Shown: one piece after another, positions 9,353 to 17,730 of the stretch
How the letters are laid out: every line of letters begins with the position of its first letter
How positions within the stretch are numbered: position 1 is the first letter of the stretch
NCBI RefSeq assembly: GCF_002752655.1
Contig: NZ_CP023737.1
Location: 2,690,001 to 2,754,000, forward strand
Length of the DNA stretch: 64,000 nt
Source of the DNA: Methylosinus trichosporium OB3b
GTDB lineage: Bacteria; Pseudomonadota; Alphaproteobacteria; Rhizobiales; Beijerinckiaceae
Direction: 5' to 3'
The notes under the pieces: generated by a model
Database searches by the model: none
What the model saw: only the letters and a program-made list of their open reading frames with translations
Told to the model about the DNA's origin: nothing
Translations under genes and position numbers: made by a program

Positions 9353-9852
9353 CGCGCGCGCGCAAAACCGCGCCGGCGGCCGAGACGATCTCCGAGCCGC
9401 TGTTCGACCTCTCCCTTCTGCCCGCCGCGACGCAAGCGATGCGCGAGAAGATCCTCGCCGCTTGCGAGACCCGCGACATCGAAGCGCTGCGCATTCCGAT
9501 CGATTGGAACGAGCTGCGGCCGATGTTTCAGAAAAGCGGCGCGCCCGCCGATCCGATCGAGACGCTGAAGGCGCTCTCCTTCGATCGCAAGGGCCGCGAG
9601 AGCCTGGCGCTCGCGAGCGCGGTGCTGGCGCAGCCTTTCGTGAAAATCACGCGCGGCCCGGTGACGCTGTACGAATGGCCCGCCTACGCCCGCCACCCTG
9701 CGCGGCCCGCCGACGAAGACGCGGCGCGCGCGCTATGGCGCTGCGTGCGCTTCGCCGATCTCGCGCGCTCGAACGAAGAGGGCCGCCTGCATGTGACGCG
9801 CCTCGCGATCGCGGCCGACGGCGTGTGGCATTATTTCTGGAATGTCGGGTGA
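9349..9852 (+). CDS. Conserved hypothetical protein, probable CTG start
   Basis: An unrecognised soluble protein with DIEALRIPIDWNELRPMF, YEWPAYA, ALWRCVRFADLARSNEEGR and a C-terminal DGVWHYFWNVG. From memory, related rhizobial proteins show the same RIPIDWNE and RCVRFADL blocks. The first in-frame ATG (9439) falls within what looks like a continuing conserved helix (LLPAATQAMREKILAACE). The frame stays open upstream to a CTG at 9349 that overlaps the previous gene's TGA. The product would be 167 aa from CTG and 137 aa from ATG. Function is unknown. Confidence 0.6.
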   Translation: MTRARKTAPAAETISEPLFDLSLLPAATQAMREKILAACETRDIEALRIPIDWNELRPMFQKSGAPADPIETLKALSFDRKGRESLALASAVLAQPFVKITRGPVTLYEWPAYARHPARPADEDAARALWRCVRFADLARSNEEGRLHVTRLAIAADGVWHYFWNVG

Positions 9853-9873
9853 TGTCGGGAAGCGCAGTTCCAA

Positions 9874-9937
9874 AGAGCGAGCCTGAAGGCTCGCGGTCCA
9901 AGCACGGACCTGGACCGCGAGCCTTCAGGCTCGCTCT
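9874..9937. repeat. Palindromic repeat family 1, copy 3
   Basis: Perfect 27-nt arms (9874-9900 and 9911-9937) flank a 10-nt loop. The arm sequence is identical to that of copy 1 over 26 nt; only the loop differs. It lies 21 nt after the upstream stop codon in the convergent gap before the ABC exporter and 58 nt from a copy of repeat family 2. Confidence 0.9.
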
Positions 9938-9995
9938 CGAATACCTCGAATCGAGTAACGCAGGGCTGCCATAACTGCTCTCGCCCGCATGCTTC

Positions 9996-10076
9996 CGTCA
10001 TTGCGAGGAGCAAAGCGACGAAGCGATCCAGAGCCGCCCCGCCGCTCTGGATCGCTTCGCTGCGCTCGCGATGACG
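9996..10076. repeat. Palindromic repeat family 2, copy A
   Basis: Starts with CGTCATTGCGAGGAGC and ends with the inverse GCTCGCGATGACG, with internal arms CGATCCAGAGC and GCTCTGGATCG. The whole unit is a long imperfect inverted repeat. It lies between two convergent genes, just past the 3' end of the ABC exporter. Related copies are at 33010, 45509 and 59967. This type is common in rhizobial genomes. Confidence 0.88.
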
Positions 10077-10103
10077 CAGCAGGACGATGACCGAGCGCGT
10101 CGC

Positions 10104-11705
10104 TCAAACGATCTTCCCGTCCTTGATATGAATCACCCGATCTGCCGCGTCGAAATAGCGATCGTCGTGCGAGACGCAGATCAGCGTCTTGCCGCGGCGC
10201 TTCAGATCGGGAAGGATCTCGCTGTAGAAGGCGCGTCGAAACGTCGGGTCCTGCTCGGCGGCCCATTCGTCGAGCACCAATACGGGTCGTCCTTCCGCAA
10301 AAGCCGAGACCAGCGCGAGGCGCTTGCGCTGGCCGGCCGAGAGAGCGGTGGTGGAGAAGACGCCGTCGACGATCGCCGTCTTGGTCGAGAGCTCCATGCG
10401 CGTCAGATAATCATTCGCGGCGTCCGCATCGCCCGCCTCCATGGCGACGTCGTCGAACAGGCAATAATCGAAGAAGACGGCGGAGAAGCGCTGGCGATAG
10501 GCGTCGCGATCGGCGTCGCCGACGGGCGCGCCGTCGACGAGGATGGCGCCTGTGGTCGGCGGATAGAGACCGAGCAGCAGCTTCACCAGCGTCGTCTTGC
10601 CGCTGCCATTCTCGCCGACGATGAACAGAGTTTCGCCGCGCCGCAGCTCGAGATCGATCGGCCCCAAGGTGAAAGGCGGTTGTTCCCCTTCGCCGGGATA
10701 GGCATAGGTGACGCCGACGAGCGCAATCGTCGAGAACGCCGCGTTGCCGCCGTTGCTCGACCAGCTCTCCGTATTGGCGAAGTCCTCACGCAGCTTCACG
10801 ATCTGCCGGAACGACGCCTCGGCGTGTCCATACATCGGAATATAGCCGACAATAGCATTGATCGGCTCACGCAGAAAAAGCATCGCCACGACGAAGGCGC
10901 CGAGCGTCTCCTTCGGCTCGCCCAATGTCTGCTGCATCGCCAGCAGAGCGCCGATGATAATGAAGGCCGACGCCGATTCGATCGCCTCGATCGCCGTGAA
11001 CTGGACAAAATTGTCATGGGTGAGGTCGCGCACCTCGTCGATCTTGGCGCGCAGCCGGCGCTCGCGAAAGCCGGAGCGGCGAGGCTGATTGAGCCGCAGC
11101 TCCTTGCAGCCCTCCACCAGCAGGTCGAAATCCTGCTGCAGATTTTCGCGGGCCTCACGCTCGACGAAGAAGATTTTATACGCCGAATCGAGCATGCGCC
11201 GAACGACAAGCACGCGCGCCACGCCCGCCAGCGCTGCGACGCCCGCCAGCCGCCAGGAGATGGAGAAGAGATAGGCGACGCATCCGCACGCCGTCAGAAC
11301 CGAAACGAGCAGAAACGGCAGTCCGCGCACGAAGACCGTCAATTGCTCCACGTCGTGATTGAGAGCGACGATCACGCGGTGCTTCTGCATACGTTCGATC
11401 GTCGCGACGGGAGCCTTCAGAATGTCGTCCACGAGCGACTTGCGCAGATCCGCCATCACATTCTGCACGATCCAGCTGTTCGCGCGAAACGATCCATATT
11501 GCGCCGCGATCATGAACGGACACAGCAGCACGAAGCCGAGCGCTCTCATAGGCGAGGAGCCGCTCTTCAGCGCGTCGTCGATGAGTGCGAGAATGCCGAC
11601 GGTGGCGAGGCTGCCGAGACCGCCGAGCGCGACCGCCGCGAGCGCGAGCCGCCAATAGGGACGCAGCAGGCCCGCCGCGACCCGGCCGAGATTCAAATTC
11701 CGCAT
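10104..11705 (-). CDS. Cyclic-peptide-type ABC exporter (fused permease and ATPase)
   Basis: 533 residues. An N-terminal six-helix type I exporter domain (residues 15-290; first helix YWRLALAAVALGGLGSLATV) is fused to an ATPase domain. The ATPase motifs are Walker A GENGSGKTT, signature LSAGQRKRLAL, Walker B VLVLDEWAAEQDP and the H-loop CVSHDDRYF. The DEWAAEQDP form and overall length fit the SyrD/PvdE-like cyclic-peptide/siderophore exporter family. No NRPS, siderophore or peptide gene is adjacent, so the substrate is unknown. The start ATG at 11705 opens MRNLNLG. A 7+7-nt palindrome lies just upstream. Confidence 0.88.
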   Translation of the reverse strand: MRNLNLGRVAAGLLRPYWRLALAAVALGGLGSLATVGILALIDDALKSGSSPMRALGFVLLCPFMIAAQYGSFRANSWIVQNVMADLRKSLVDDILKAPVATIERMQKHRVIVALNHDVEQLTVFVRGLPFLLVSVLTACGCVAYLFSISWRLAGVAALAGVARVLVVRRMLDSAYKIFFVEREARENLQQDFDLLVEGCKELRLNQPRRSGFRERRLRAKIDEVRDLTHDNFVQFTAIEAIESASAFIIIGALLAMQQTLGEPKETLGAFVVAMLFLREPINAIVGYIPMYGHAEASFRQIVKLREDFANTESWSSNGGNAAFSTIALVGVTYAYPGEGEQPPFTLGPIDLELRRGETLFIVGENGSGKTTLVKLLLGLYPPTTGAILVDGAPVGDADRDAYRQRFSAVFFDYCLFDDVAMEAGDADAANDYLTRMELSTKTAIVDGVFSTTALSAGQRKRLALVSAFAEGRPVLVLDEWAAEQDPTFRRAFYSEILPDLKRRGKTLICVSHDDRYFDAADRVIHIKDGKIV

Positions 11706-11711
11706 CTAAAA

Positions 11712-11728
11712 GCCCTTGGTTCAAGGGC
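11712..11728. promoter_or_regulatory. Palindrome upstream of the ABC exporter
   Basis: The perfect dyad GCCCTTG-GTT-CAAGGGC ends 7 nt before the exporter start codon (minus strand). It would overlap the ribosome-binding region of the mRNA or act as an operator. No dedicated regulator gene is adjacent. The assignment rests on symmetry only. Confidence 0.35.
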
Positions 11729-11771
11729 AGTTTACGCGGCTCGCGCGATAAGCGCCAGCGTCGCCGCACAT

Positions 11772-12962
11772 CTAGACGATCGTCTCGATCGCCATCGCCG
11801 TCGCCTCGCCGCCGCCGATGCACAGCGCCGCGACGCCGCGGCGCAGATCATATTTGCGCAGCGCCGCCAGCAGCGTCACGACGATGCGAGCCCCCGAGGC
11901 GCCGATCGGATGACCGAGCGCGCAGGCGCCGCCATGCACATTCACCTTTTCATGCGGCAGATAGAGCTCGCGCATCGCCGCCAGCACGACGACCGCGAAA
12001 GCCTCGTTGATCTCGAAGAGGTCGACGCTCGTGAGCGGCCAGCCCGCGCGTTCGCAGAGCTTGGCGATGGCGCCGATGGGGGCGATCGGAAACAGATGCG
12101 GAGGCCCCGCATGAGTCGCATGAGCGCGAACAATGGCGAGCGGCGCGAGACTTGCGCGCTCGGCCTCGCTGCGGCGCATCAGCGCCAGCGCCGCGGCGCC
12201 GTCGGAGATGGCGCTGGAATTGGCCGCGGTCACCGTGCCGCCATCGCGAAAGGCGGGCTTCAGTGACGCGATATTCTCGATTTTCGCACTCGCCGGCAAT
12301 TCATCGCGCGTGACCGTCGCACTGGTCTTGCGATCATGTGTCGCAACCGGCGTCGTCTCCCAATCGAAAGCGCCGCTTGCCGCCGCCTGCTGCGCGCGGC
12401 GCAGCGACGCTGTCGCATAATCATCCTGCTTCTCGCGCGTGAATTGATGCGTCGTCGCGCAATCCTCGGCGAAGGCGCCCATGAGCTTGCCTTCGTCATA
12501 GGCGTCCTCGAGCCCGTCGAGAAACATATGATCGATCAGCCGACCATGGCCCATGCGATAGCCGACGCGGGCGCGGCCGAGGAGATAGGGCGCATTGCTC
12601 ATGCTCTCCATGCCGCCGGCCACGATCGCGCGCGAGGAGCCGGCGAGCAGCTGATCATGCGCGAGCATCAACGCCTTCATGCCCGAGCCGCACATCTTGT
12701 TGATGGTCACGCATCCGGTGGTGTCGGCGAGTCCGGCGCCGAGCGCCGCCTGCCGCGCCGGCGCCTGGCCGAGGCCGGCCGAGAGAACGCAGCCCATCAG
12801 CACATCATCCACGCGCTCCGGCGCAAGACCTGCGCGCTCTGTCGCGGCGCGGATTGCAGCTGCGCCGAGCTGCGGCGCTGTGGCGTTCTTCAGCTCGCCG
12901 AGCAGAGCGCCGATCGGCGTGCGCGCGGCGCCCACGATGACGATGGGATCGACAGCGCTCAT
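11772..12962 (-). CDS. Acetyl-CoA C-acetyltransferase (thiolase)
   Basis: A 396-residue degradative/biosynthetic thiolase. The nucleophile Cys sits in NKMCGSGMKALML, with NEAFAVV and the C-terminal GGACALGHPIGASGAR and CIGGGEATA motifs. It would cleave acetoacetyl-CoA, or condense two acetyl-CoA, in the cytoplasm. The start ATG at 12962 (MSAVDPIVIVG) overlaps the TGA of the upstream hydrolase gene by 4 nt; an ATG 36 nt earlier is less likely. As the last gene of the branched-chain catabolic operon it probably processes the acetoacetate branch, although no CoA-transferase gene is nearby. A PHB-type PhaA role is also possible. Confidence 0.94.
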   Translation of the reverse strand: MSAVDPIVIVGAARTPIGALLGELKNATAPQLGAAAIRAATERAGLAPERVDDVLMGCVLSAGLGQAPARQAALGAGLADTTGCVTINKMCGSGMKALMLAHDQLLAGSSRAIVAGGMESMSNAPYLLGRARVGYRMGHGRLIDHMFLDGLEDAYDEGKLMGAFAEDCATTHQFTREKQDDYATASLRRAQQAAASGAFDWETTPVATHDRKTSATVTRDELPASAKIENIASLKPAFRDGGTVTAANSSAISDGAAALALMRRSEAERASLAPLAIVRAHATHAGPPHLFPIAPIGAIAKLCERAGWPLTSVDLFEINEAFAVVVLAAMRELYLPHEKVNVHGGACALGHPIGASGARIVVTLLAALRKYDLRRGVAALCIGGGEATAMAIETIV

Positions 12963-14008
12963 GTCCAGGCCCTGAAATTCGGCTCCGGCTCGTCGCAACT
13001 CTCGAGCAACGCCGCGACCGCAGAATCGTCGACCTCGTCCAGCGTCGCCGGCGACCAGCGCGGCCTGCGGTCCTTGTCGATCACCGCGGCGCGGATTCCT
13101 TCGAAGAGATCGTGCGAGCGCAGCAGATTGCAGGCGGCGCGATATTCGGCGAGGAGACAGTCCTCGAGCCGTTGCGCATTGGCGGCGCGCTTCAGCAATA
13201 GCGCTGTCAGCTTCAAGCTCGTCGGGGAGCGCATGGCAATCGTGTCCGCGGCCTTGCGCGCGAATTCGGAGCCATCGGCTCTCAGAGCGGCGATCATTTC
13301 GGCGACGCTCTCATGGGCCATCGTTCGGCGCAGCAGCGCCTCGTGCTGCGCGAGCGGACCGAGGCCCGTATGGCGCGCATAGCGCGCGAGCAATGGCCGC
13401 ACATCGTCCATGGTCGCGACCTCGCGCAGCTCGCCGAGAAGCTCGGGCAGAGACGACGAATCGATGAACACATCGGCGAGGCCGGCGCTGATGGCGTCCT
13501 GCGCGCCGACGCTGTCGCCGGCGAGCGCCATATAGAGTCCGACGCCACCATTGCGAGTCAGCAGCCATGTGCCGCCGACATCGGGAATGAAGCCGATGCC
13601 GGTCTCCGGCATGGCGAGCCGCGTGCGTTCGGTGACGATGCGAAAGCTTCCGTGCGACGCCAGGCCGACGCCGCCGCCCATGACGATCCCGTCCATCACC
13701 GCGACATAGGGCTTGGGAAACGCCGCGATGCGCGAATTGAGCTGATATTCCTCGCGCCAGAATTTCGCATAGCCGCTGCGCTCCTGCGGCGCGGCCTCAT
13801 AGAGCGCGCGAATGTCGCCGCCGGCGCAGAAGGCGCGGCCGCCTTCTCCGGTGACGATCACCGCGACGACGTCGCGATCCGCGCCGAATTCATCGAGCGC
13901 GCGCGCAAAATCCCGCACCATCTCCAGCGTCAGGCTGTTCAGCGCCTGCGGTCGATCGAGCGAGATCGACGCCGTATGCCGCGAGCGCGAGACGATGATA
14001 TTGCTCAT
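12959..14008 (-). CDS. 3-hydroxyisobutyryl-CoA hydrolase (HIBCH type)
   Basis: A 349-residue crotonase-fold protein. The N-terminal ALNSLTLEM, FCAGGDIRALYE, VMDGIVMGGGVGLASHGSFR and PETGIGFIPDVGGTWLLTR motifs, together with the extended C-terminus ending near DKDRRPRWSP, are typical of valine-pathway HIBCH and longer than the usual 260-aa enoyl-CoA hydratase. It would release free 3-hydroxyisobutyrate from its CoA ester. It overlaps the genes on both sides by 4 nt, so it is translationally coupled. Its presence in a liu-type operon links valine and leucine breakdown. Confidence 0.9.
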   Translation of the reverse strand: MSNIIVSRSRHTASISLDRPQALNSLTLEMVRDFARALDEFGADRDVVAVIVTGEGGRAFCAGGDIRALYEAAPQERSGYAKFWREEYQLNSRIAAFPKPYVAVMDGIVMGGGVGLASHGSFRIVTERTRLAMPETGIGFIPDVGGTWLLTRNGGVGLYMALAGDSVGAQDAISAGLADVFIDSSSLPELLGELREVATMDDVRPLLARYARHTGLGPLAQHEALLRRTMAHESVAEMIAALRADGSEFARKAADTIAMRSPTSLKLTALLLKRAANAQRLEDCLLAEYRAACNLLRSHDLFEGIRAAVIDKDRRPRWSPATLDEVDDSAVAALLESCDEPEPNFRAWT

Positions 14009-14928
14009 GCGGCGTTGTCCTCTCGCCTGCGCTTCGACTGCAGCGCGCGCGCGGCTTTGGCGCGATTGGCGCGCCCGAGCCGCTCGGAGATGAAATCTCC
14101 CGCCGCGATCGCGGTGGAAAGATCGACGCCGGTATCGACGCCGGATCGCTCCAGCATATAGATCACATCTTCGGTCGCGACATTTCCCGTCGCGCCCGGC
14201 GCGAAAGGACAGCCGCCCAAGCCGGCGATGGAGCTGTCGACCGCAGCGACGCCGAGCTCGAGACAGGCGAAGATATTGGCGAGAGCCTGTCCATAGGTGT
14301 CATGAAAATGCACGGCGAGTCGTCCGAGCGGCACGTCGCGCGCGACCTCCTCGACGAGACGTCGCGCCGGAACAGGCGCGCCGACTCCGATCGTGTCGCC
14401 GAGCGAAATCTCCTCGCAGCCGAGCGCGGCGAGATCGCGCGCGAGATCGGCGACCTTGCGCGGGGCGACATCGCCCTCATAAGGACAGCCGAGCGCGCAG
14501 GAGATATAGCCGCGCACGCGCAGGCGGGCGCCGAGCGCGGCCGCGACGACAGGCCTGAAGCGTTCGAGACTCTCCTCGATCGAGCAGCCGATATTGGCGA
14601 GCGAAAAGCTCTGCGACGCCGCGGCGAACACCGCGACGCCGCCGACGCCGCAGGCGAGCGCGTCCTCGAGCCCGCGCAGATTGGGGGTCAACACGTCGAG
14701 CCGCCCGCGCAGCGAAGGCGCCAGCGCATCGATGACTTTTCGTGTGCTGGCCATTTGCGGCACGCGCACATGCGAAACGAAGCTGCCCGCTTCGATCTCG
14801 CTGAGCCCCGCCGCTGCGAGCCGCTCGATCAGCTCGACCTTGGTCGAGACCGAGATGATCGCCGTCTCGTTCTGTAGCCCGTCACGTGGGCCGACCTCGA
14901 CGATGCGCACGCGCTCGGGCAAATTCAT
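14005..14928 (-). CDS. liuE: Hydroxymethylglutaryl-CoA lyase
   Basis: A 307-residue TIM-barrel lyase that splits HMG-CoA into acetoacetate and acetyl-CoA, the final step of leucine breakdown. The signature EVGPRDGLQNE is near the N-terminus, with GSFVSHVRVPQMA, SLGDTIGVGAP, HFHDTYGQALAN (metal-binding His pair) and GGCPFAPGATGNVATEDV carrying the catalytic Cys region. It overlaps the biotin carboxylase gene upstream and the HIBCH gene downstream by 4 nt each. Confidence 0.96.
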   Translation of the reverse strand: MNLPERVRIVEVGPRDGLQNETAIISVSTKVELIERLAAAGLSEIEAGSFVSHVRVPQMASTRKVIDALAPSLRGRLDVLTPNLRGLEDALACGVGGVAVFAAASQSFSLANIGCSIEESLERFRPVVAAALGARLRVRGYISCALGCPYEGDVAPRKVADLARDLAALGCEEISLGDTIGVGAPVPARRLVEEVARDVPLGRLAVHFHDTYGQALANIFACLELGVAAVDSSIAGLGGCPFAPGATGNVATEDVIYMLERSGVDTGVDLSTAIAAGDFISERLGRANRAKAARALQSKRRREDNAA

Positions 14929-16913
14929 ACGGCCTCTCCTTCGACGAAGACCACCAACGTCTCGCCTTGTCGCACCATGTCGCCGAGAGCGGGACGAATT
15001 TCGGCAATGCGCGCGTCGCGTGGCGCGGCGAGCGCGATTTCCATCTTCATCGCCTCCAGCATAATGAGCGTCGCGCCTTTCTTCACCTCGTCGCCCGCTC
15101 GTGCGAGCACATGCGTGACGCGCGCCGGCAGCGGGGCGCGTAGCGCTTCAGCTTCATGCGCGCCGTGCCGAGGCGCCGCCAGAGGATCGATGAGCTTCAG
15201 ACTGTGGCTGCGTGGTCCGAGCCGGACGATGAAGCCGTTCTCCTTCGCGACGACGATGAGAGCGCGGCGCACGCCATCGACGCGCAGGCTCATCCGGCGG
15301 TCGTCCGCGTCTCTTTCGACGAGTAAGGAGCAGCCGTCGGCGACGAGGCGGAATTGCGTGTCGCTCTGCGGGGTGAGCCGAAGCTCGTGCGTCTCGCCAT
15401 CGAGACGGAAGGCGAGCGAATGAGACGCCGGCGCATTCATGCGCCAACCGTCGAGACTGTCGAAAGGCGACTCGATACTCGTTTGCGCCCGCAGCCGCGC
15501 GACCCATGCAGCGGCCGCCGCCGCCAGAACGAACATGCGATCCGCTTCATCGAGCGCGTCGTCGTTCGCTTCGACCAGCCGGCTGTGGCGGGGAACAAAC
15601 TCGGTGTCGATCGCCGCCGCGAGAAAATCGGCGTCGTCGAGAATGCCGGTCAGCAAACCCAGATTGGTCTCGACGCCGATGATCTCATAGTCGCGCAGCG
15701 CGCCGGAGAGGCGTGCGCAGGCTCCGTCTCGATCTTCTCCGAAGGCGACGATCTTCGCGATCATCGGATCATAATAGGGCGTGATCGCATCGCCTTCGCG
15801 CACGCCGGTTTCGATCCGCAGCGAGGCCTCCGCGCGCGGCTCACGCAAATGCGCGAGCGTCCCGATCGACGGCAGAAAGCCTCGAGCCGGCTGCTCGGCA
15901 TAGAGACGCGCCTCGATCGCATGTCCGCGCGCCGCAATCTGCGCTTGCGATTTGGGAAGCCGTTCGCCGGCGGCGATGCGCAATTGCCATTCGACGAGAT
16001 CTTCGCCGGCGATCATTTCGGTGATCGGGTGCTCGACCTGCAGCCGCGTGTTCATCTCGAGAAAATAGAACTCGTCATTCTCGACCAGAAACTCCACCGT
16101 GCCGGCGCCAAAATAGCCGACCGCTCGCCCCGCGGCGAGCGCCGCCTCGCGCAGCCGGTCGCGAAGAGAGGCAGAAAGCAGCGGAGCCGGCGTTTCCTCG
16201 ATGATCTTCTGGTGCCGGCGCTGGATCGAGCAGTCGCGCTCGGGGAAGGCGACGCAGCCGCCATGAGAATCGCCGAAGATCTGCACCTCGATGTGGCGCG
16301 GCCGTTCGAGATGCTTTTCGATGAGCACGCGATCGTCGCCGAAGGCGGCCAGCGCTTCGCGCTTTGCGCTGTCGATCGCTTCGCGCAGCGTCGCCGGCTC
16401 GGTCACGAGACGCATGCCCTTGCCGCCGCCGCCGGCGGACGCTTTCACCAGCAGCGGGAAGCCGATGCGCTCGGCGGCCTGCGTCAGCGCTTCGATGTCT
16501 TGCGCGCCGTGAAAGCCGGGAACGACCGGCGCGCCGGAGGCTTCCATCAGCGCCTTGGCTTCCGCCTTCGAGCCCATGAGACGCATCGCGCGCGGCGACG
16601 GACCGACGAAGACGAGGCCGGCGGAGGCGCAGCGTTCCGCGAAATCGGCGTTCTCCGAGAGAAAGCCATAGCCTGGATGCACGGCTTCGGCTTTGGCGGC
16701 GCGCGCGACCTCGAGGAGCTTGTCGATCGACAGATAGCTCTCGCGCGGGGGCGAGGCGCCGAGTGGAAACGCTTCGTCCGCGCGCTCGACATGCAGCGCA
16801 TGAGCGTCGGCGTCGGAATAGACGGCGATGGTCGCAACGCCGAGACGTTTCGCCGTCGCGATGACGCGGCAGGCGATCTCTCCGCGATTGGCGATCAGCA
16901 GCCTATGAAACAT
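14925..16913 (-). CDS. liuD: Methylcrotonoyl-CoA carboxylase, biotin-carboxylase/BCCP subunit
   Basis: 662 residues. The biotin carboxylase domain (residues 1-450) has LIANRGEIACRVI, HPGYGFLSENADFAE, the ATP-grasp loop KASAGGGGKGMR, FPERDCSIQRRHQK and EMNTRLQVEHPITE. A linker and a C-terminal biotinyl domain with EAMKMEI follow. It carboxylates 3-methylcrotonyl-CoA together with the carboxyltransferase encoded at 17731-19338; the operon context supports this over acetyl- or propionyl-CoA carboxylase. The start ATG at 16913 lies inside the 3' end of the hydratase gene (11-nt overlap). Confidence 0.93.
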   Translation of the reverse strand: MFHRLLIANRGEIACRVIATAKRLGVATIAVYSDADAHALHVERADEAFPLGASPPRESYLSIDKLLEVARAAKAEAVHPGYGFLSENADFAERCASAGLVFVGPSPRAMRLMGSKAEAKALMEASGAPVVPGFHGAQDIEALTQAAERIGFPLLVKASAGGGGKGMRLVTEPATLREAIDSAKREALAAFGDDRVLIEKHLERPRHIEVQIFGDSHGGCVAFPERDCSIQRRHQKIIEETPAPLLSASLRDRLREAALAAGRAVGYFGAGTVEFLVENDEFYFLEMNTRLQVEHPITEMIAGEDLVEWQLRIAAGERLPKSQAQIAARGHAIEARLYAEQPARGFLPSIGTLAHLREPRAEASLRIETGVREGDAITPYYDPMIAKIVAFGEDRDGACARLSGALRDYEIIGVETNLGLLTGILDDADFLAAAIDTEFVPRHSRLVEANDDALDEADRMFVLAAAAAAWVARLRAQTSIESPFDSLDGWRMNAPASHSLAFRLDGETHELRLTPQSDTQFRLVADGCSLLVERDADDRRMSLRVDGVRRALIVVAKENGFIVRLGPRSHSLKLIDPLAAPRHGAHEAEALRAPLPARVTHVLARAGDEVKKGATLIMLEAMKMEIALAAPRDARIAEIRPALGDMVRQGETLVVFVEGEAV

Positions 16914-17724
16914 CGCGTCCCTTCGTGGCGATTCGCCAAGCGGGCGAGCGCTTCTCCAAAAATGCGGCGAAGCCTTCCCGTCCCTCGGGCGAGGTGCGGC
17001 GAAGCGCGATCCGCTTCGCCATCTCTTTGGTCAGATCTTCGTCGATCGGATGTCGCGCAAACAAAAAGCAGGACTCTTTCGCCTCTCGCACAGCGCCGGG
17101 CGCCGCGGCGAGCAGCGCGTCGATGATCCGCGCCCCGGCGGCGCCGAGCTCTTGCTGTGGCGCGACCACATGCGCGAGGCCGATCTCGCATGCGCTGGTC
17201 GCGGGAATGACCTCGGCCGAGAGAAAATAGCGCCGCGCCTGCCGCGGGCCTATGGCGCGATGAACGTAAGGGCCGATCACAGAGGGCGTCAGACCGATCT
17301 TCACCTCGCTGAGGCAGAACCTCGCATTATCCGCCGCGAGCACGATATCGCAGCAGGCGACGAGGCCGACGCCGCCGCCATAGACCGCGCCTTGCACGAG
17401 GGCGAGGGTCGGCTTGCCGAGACGGTCGAGCGTTTCCATCAGCTCGGCGAGCAGCAGCGCGTCGCGCTCGTTCTCCTCGAAGCTTTCGGTCGCCATGCGC
17501 TTCATCGATTCGATATCGCCGCCCGCGCAGAAATTGCCGCCGGCGCCGGCGAGCGTGACGATGCGCACATCCGCGCGCGCTTCGAGCCGGCGAAGGGCGG
17601 CGGTCGTCTCGACGACGAGCGCCGGATCGAGGGCGTTGCGGCGCCCGGGGCGGTTGAAGGTCAGGCTGGCGACGCCTCGCGCGTCGACGGATTCGAGAAG
17701 AATGGGCTTGATTACATCGGACAT
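16903..17724 (-). CDS. liuC: Methylglutaconyl-CoA hydratase (enoyl-CoA hydratase family)
   Basis: A 273-residue crotonase with FNRPGRRNALDPAL, the oxyanion-hole FCAGGDIESM and QGAVYGGGVGLVACCD, and LSEVKIGLTPSVIGPYV. Lying between the two methylcrotonoyl-CoA carboxylase subunits, it is assigned to hydration of 3-methylglutaconyl-CoA to HMG-CoA. Sequence alone would only say enoyl-CoA hydratase. It begins 6 nt after the carboxyltransferase stop and its end overlaps the start of liuD by 11 nt. Confidence 0.9.
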   Translation of the reverse strand: MSDVIKPILLESVDARGVASLTFNRPGRRNALDPALVVETTAALRRLEARADVRIVTLAGAGGNFCAGGDIESMKRMATESFEENERDALLLAELMETLDRLGKPTLALVQGAVYGGGVGLVACCDIVLAADNARFCLSEVKIGLTPSVIGPYVHRAIGPRQARRYFLSAEVIPATSACEIGLAHVVAPQQELGAAGARIIDALLAAAPGAVREAKESCFLFARHPIDEDLTKEMAKRIALRRTSPEGREGFAAFLEKRSPAWRIATKGRDVS

Positions 17725-17730
17725 GGCGCC

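Noticed and set aside
10071..12266. A 731-codon open frame on the plus strand opposite the ABC exporter and thiolase genes
   Set aside because: Composition is Arg/Asp/His-heavy low-complexity with no domain; it mirrors two well-supported minus-strand genes and results from high GC.
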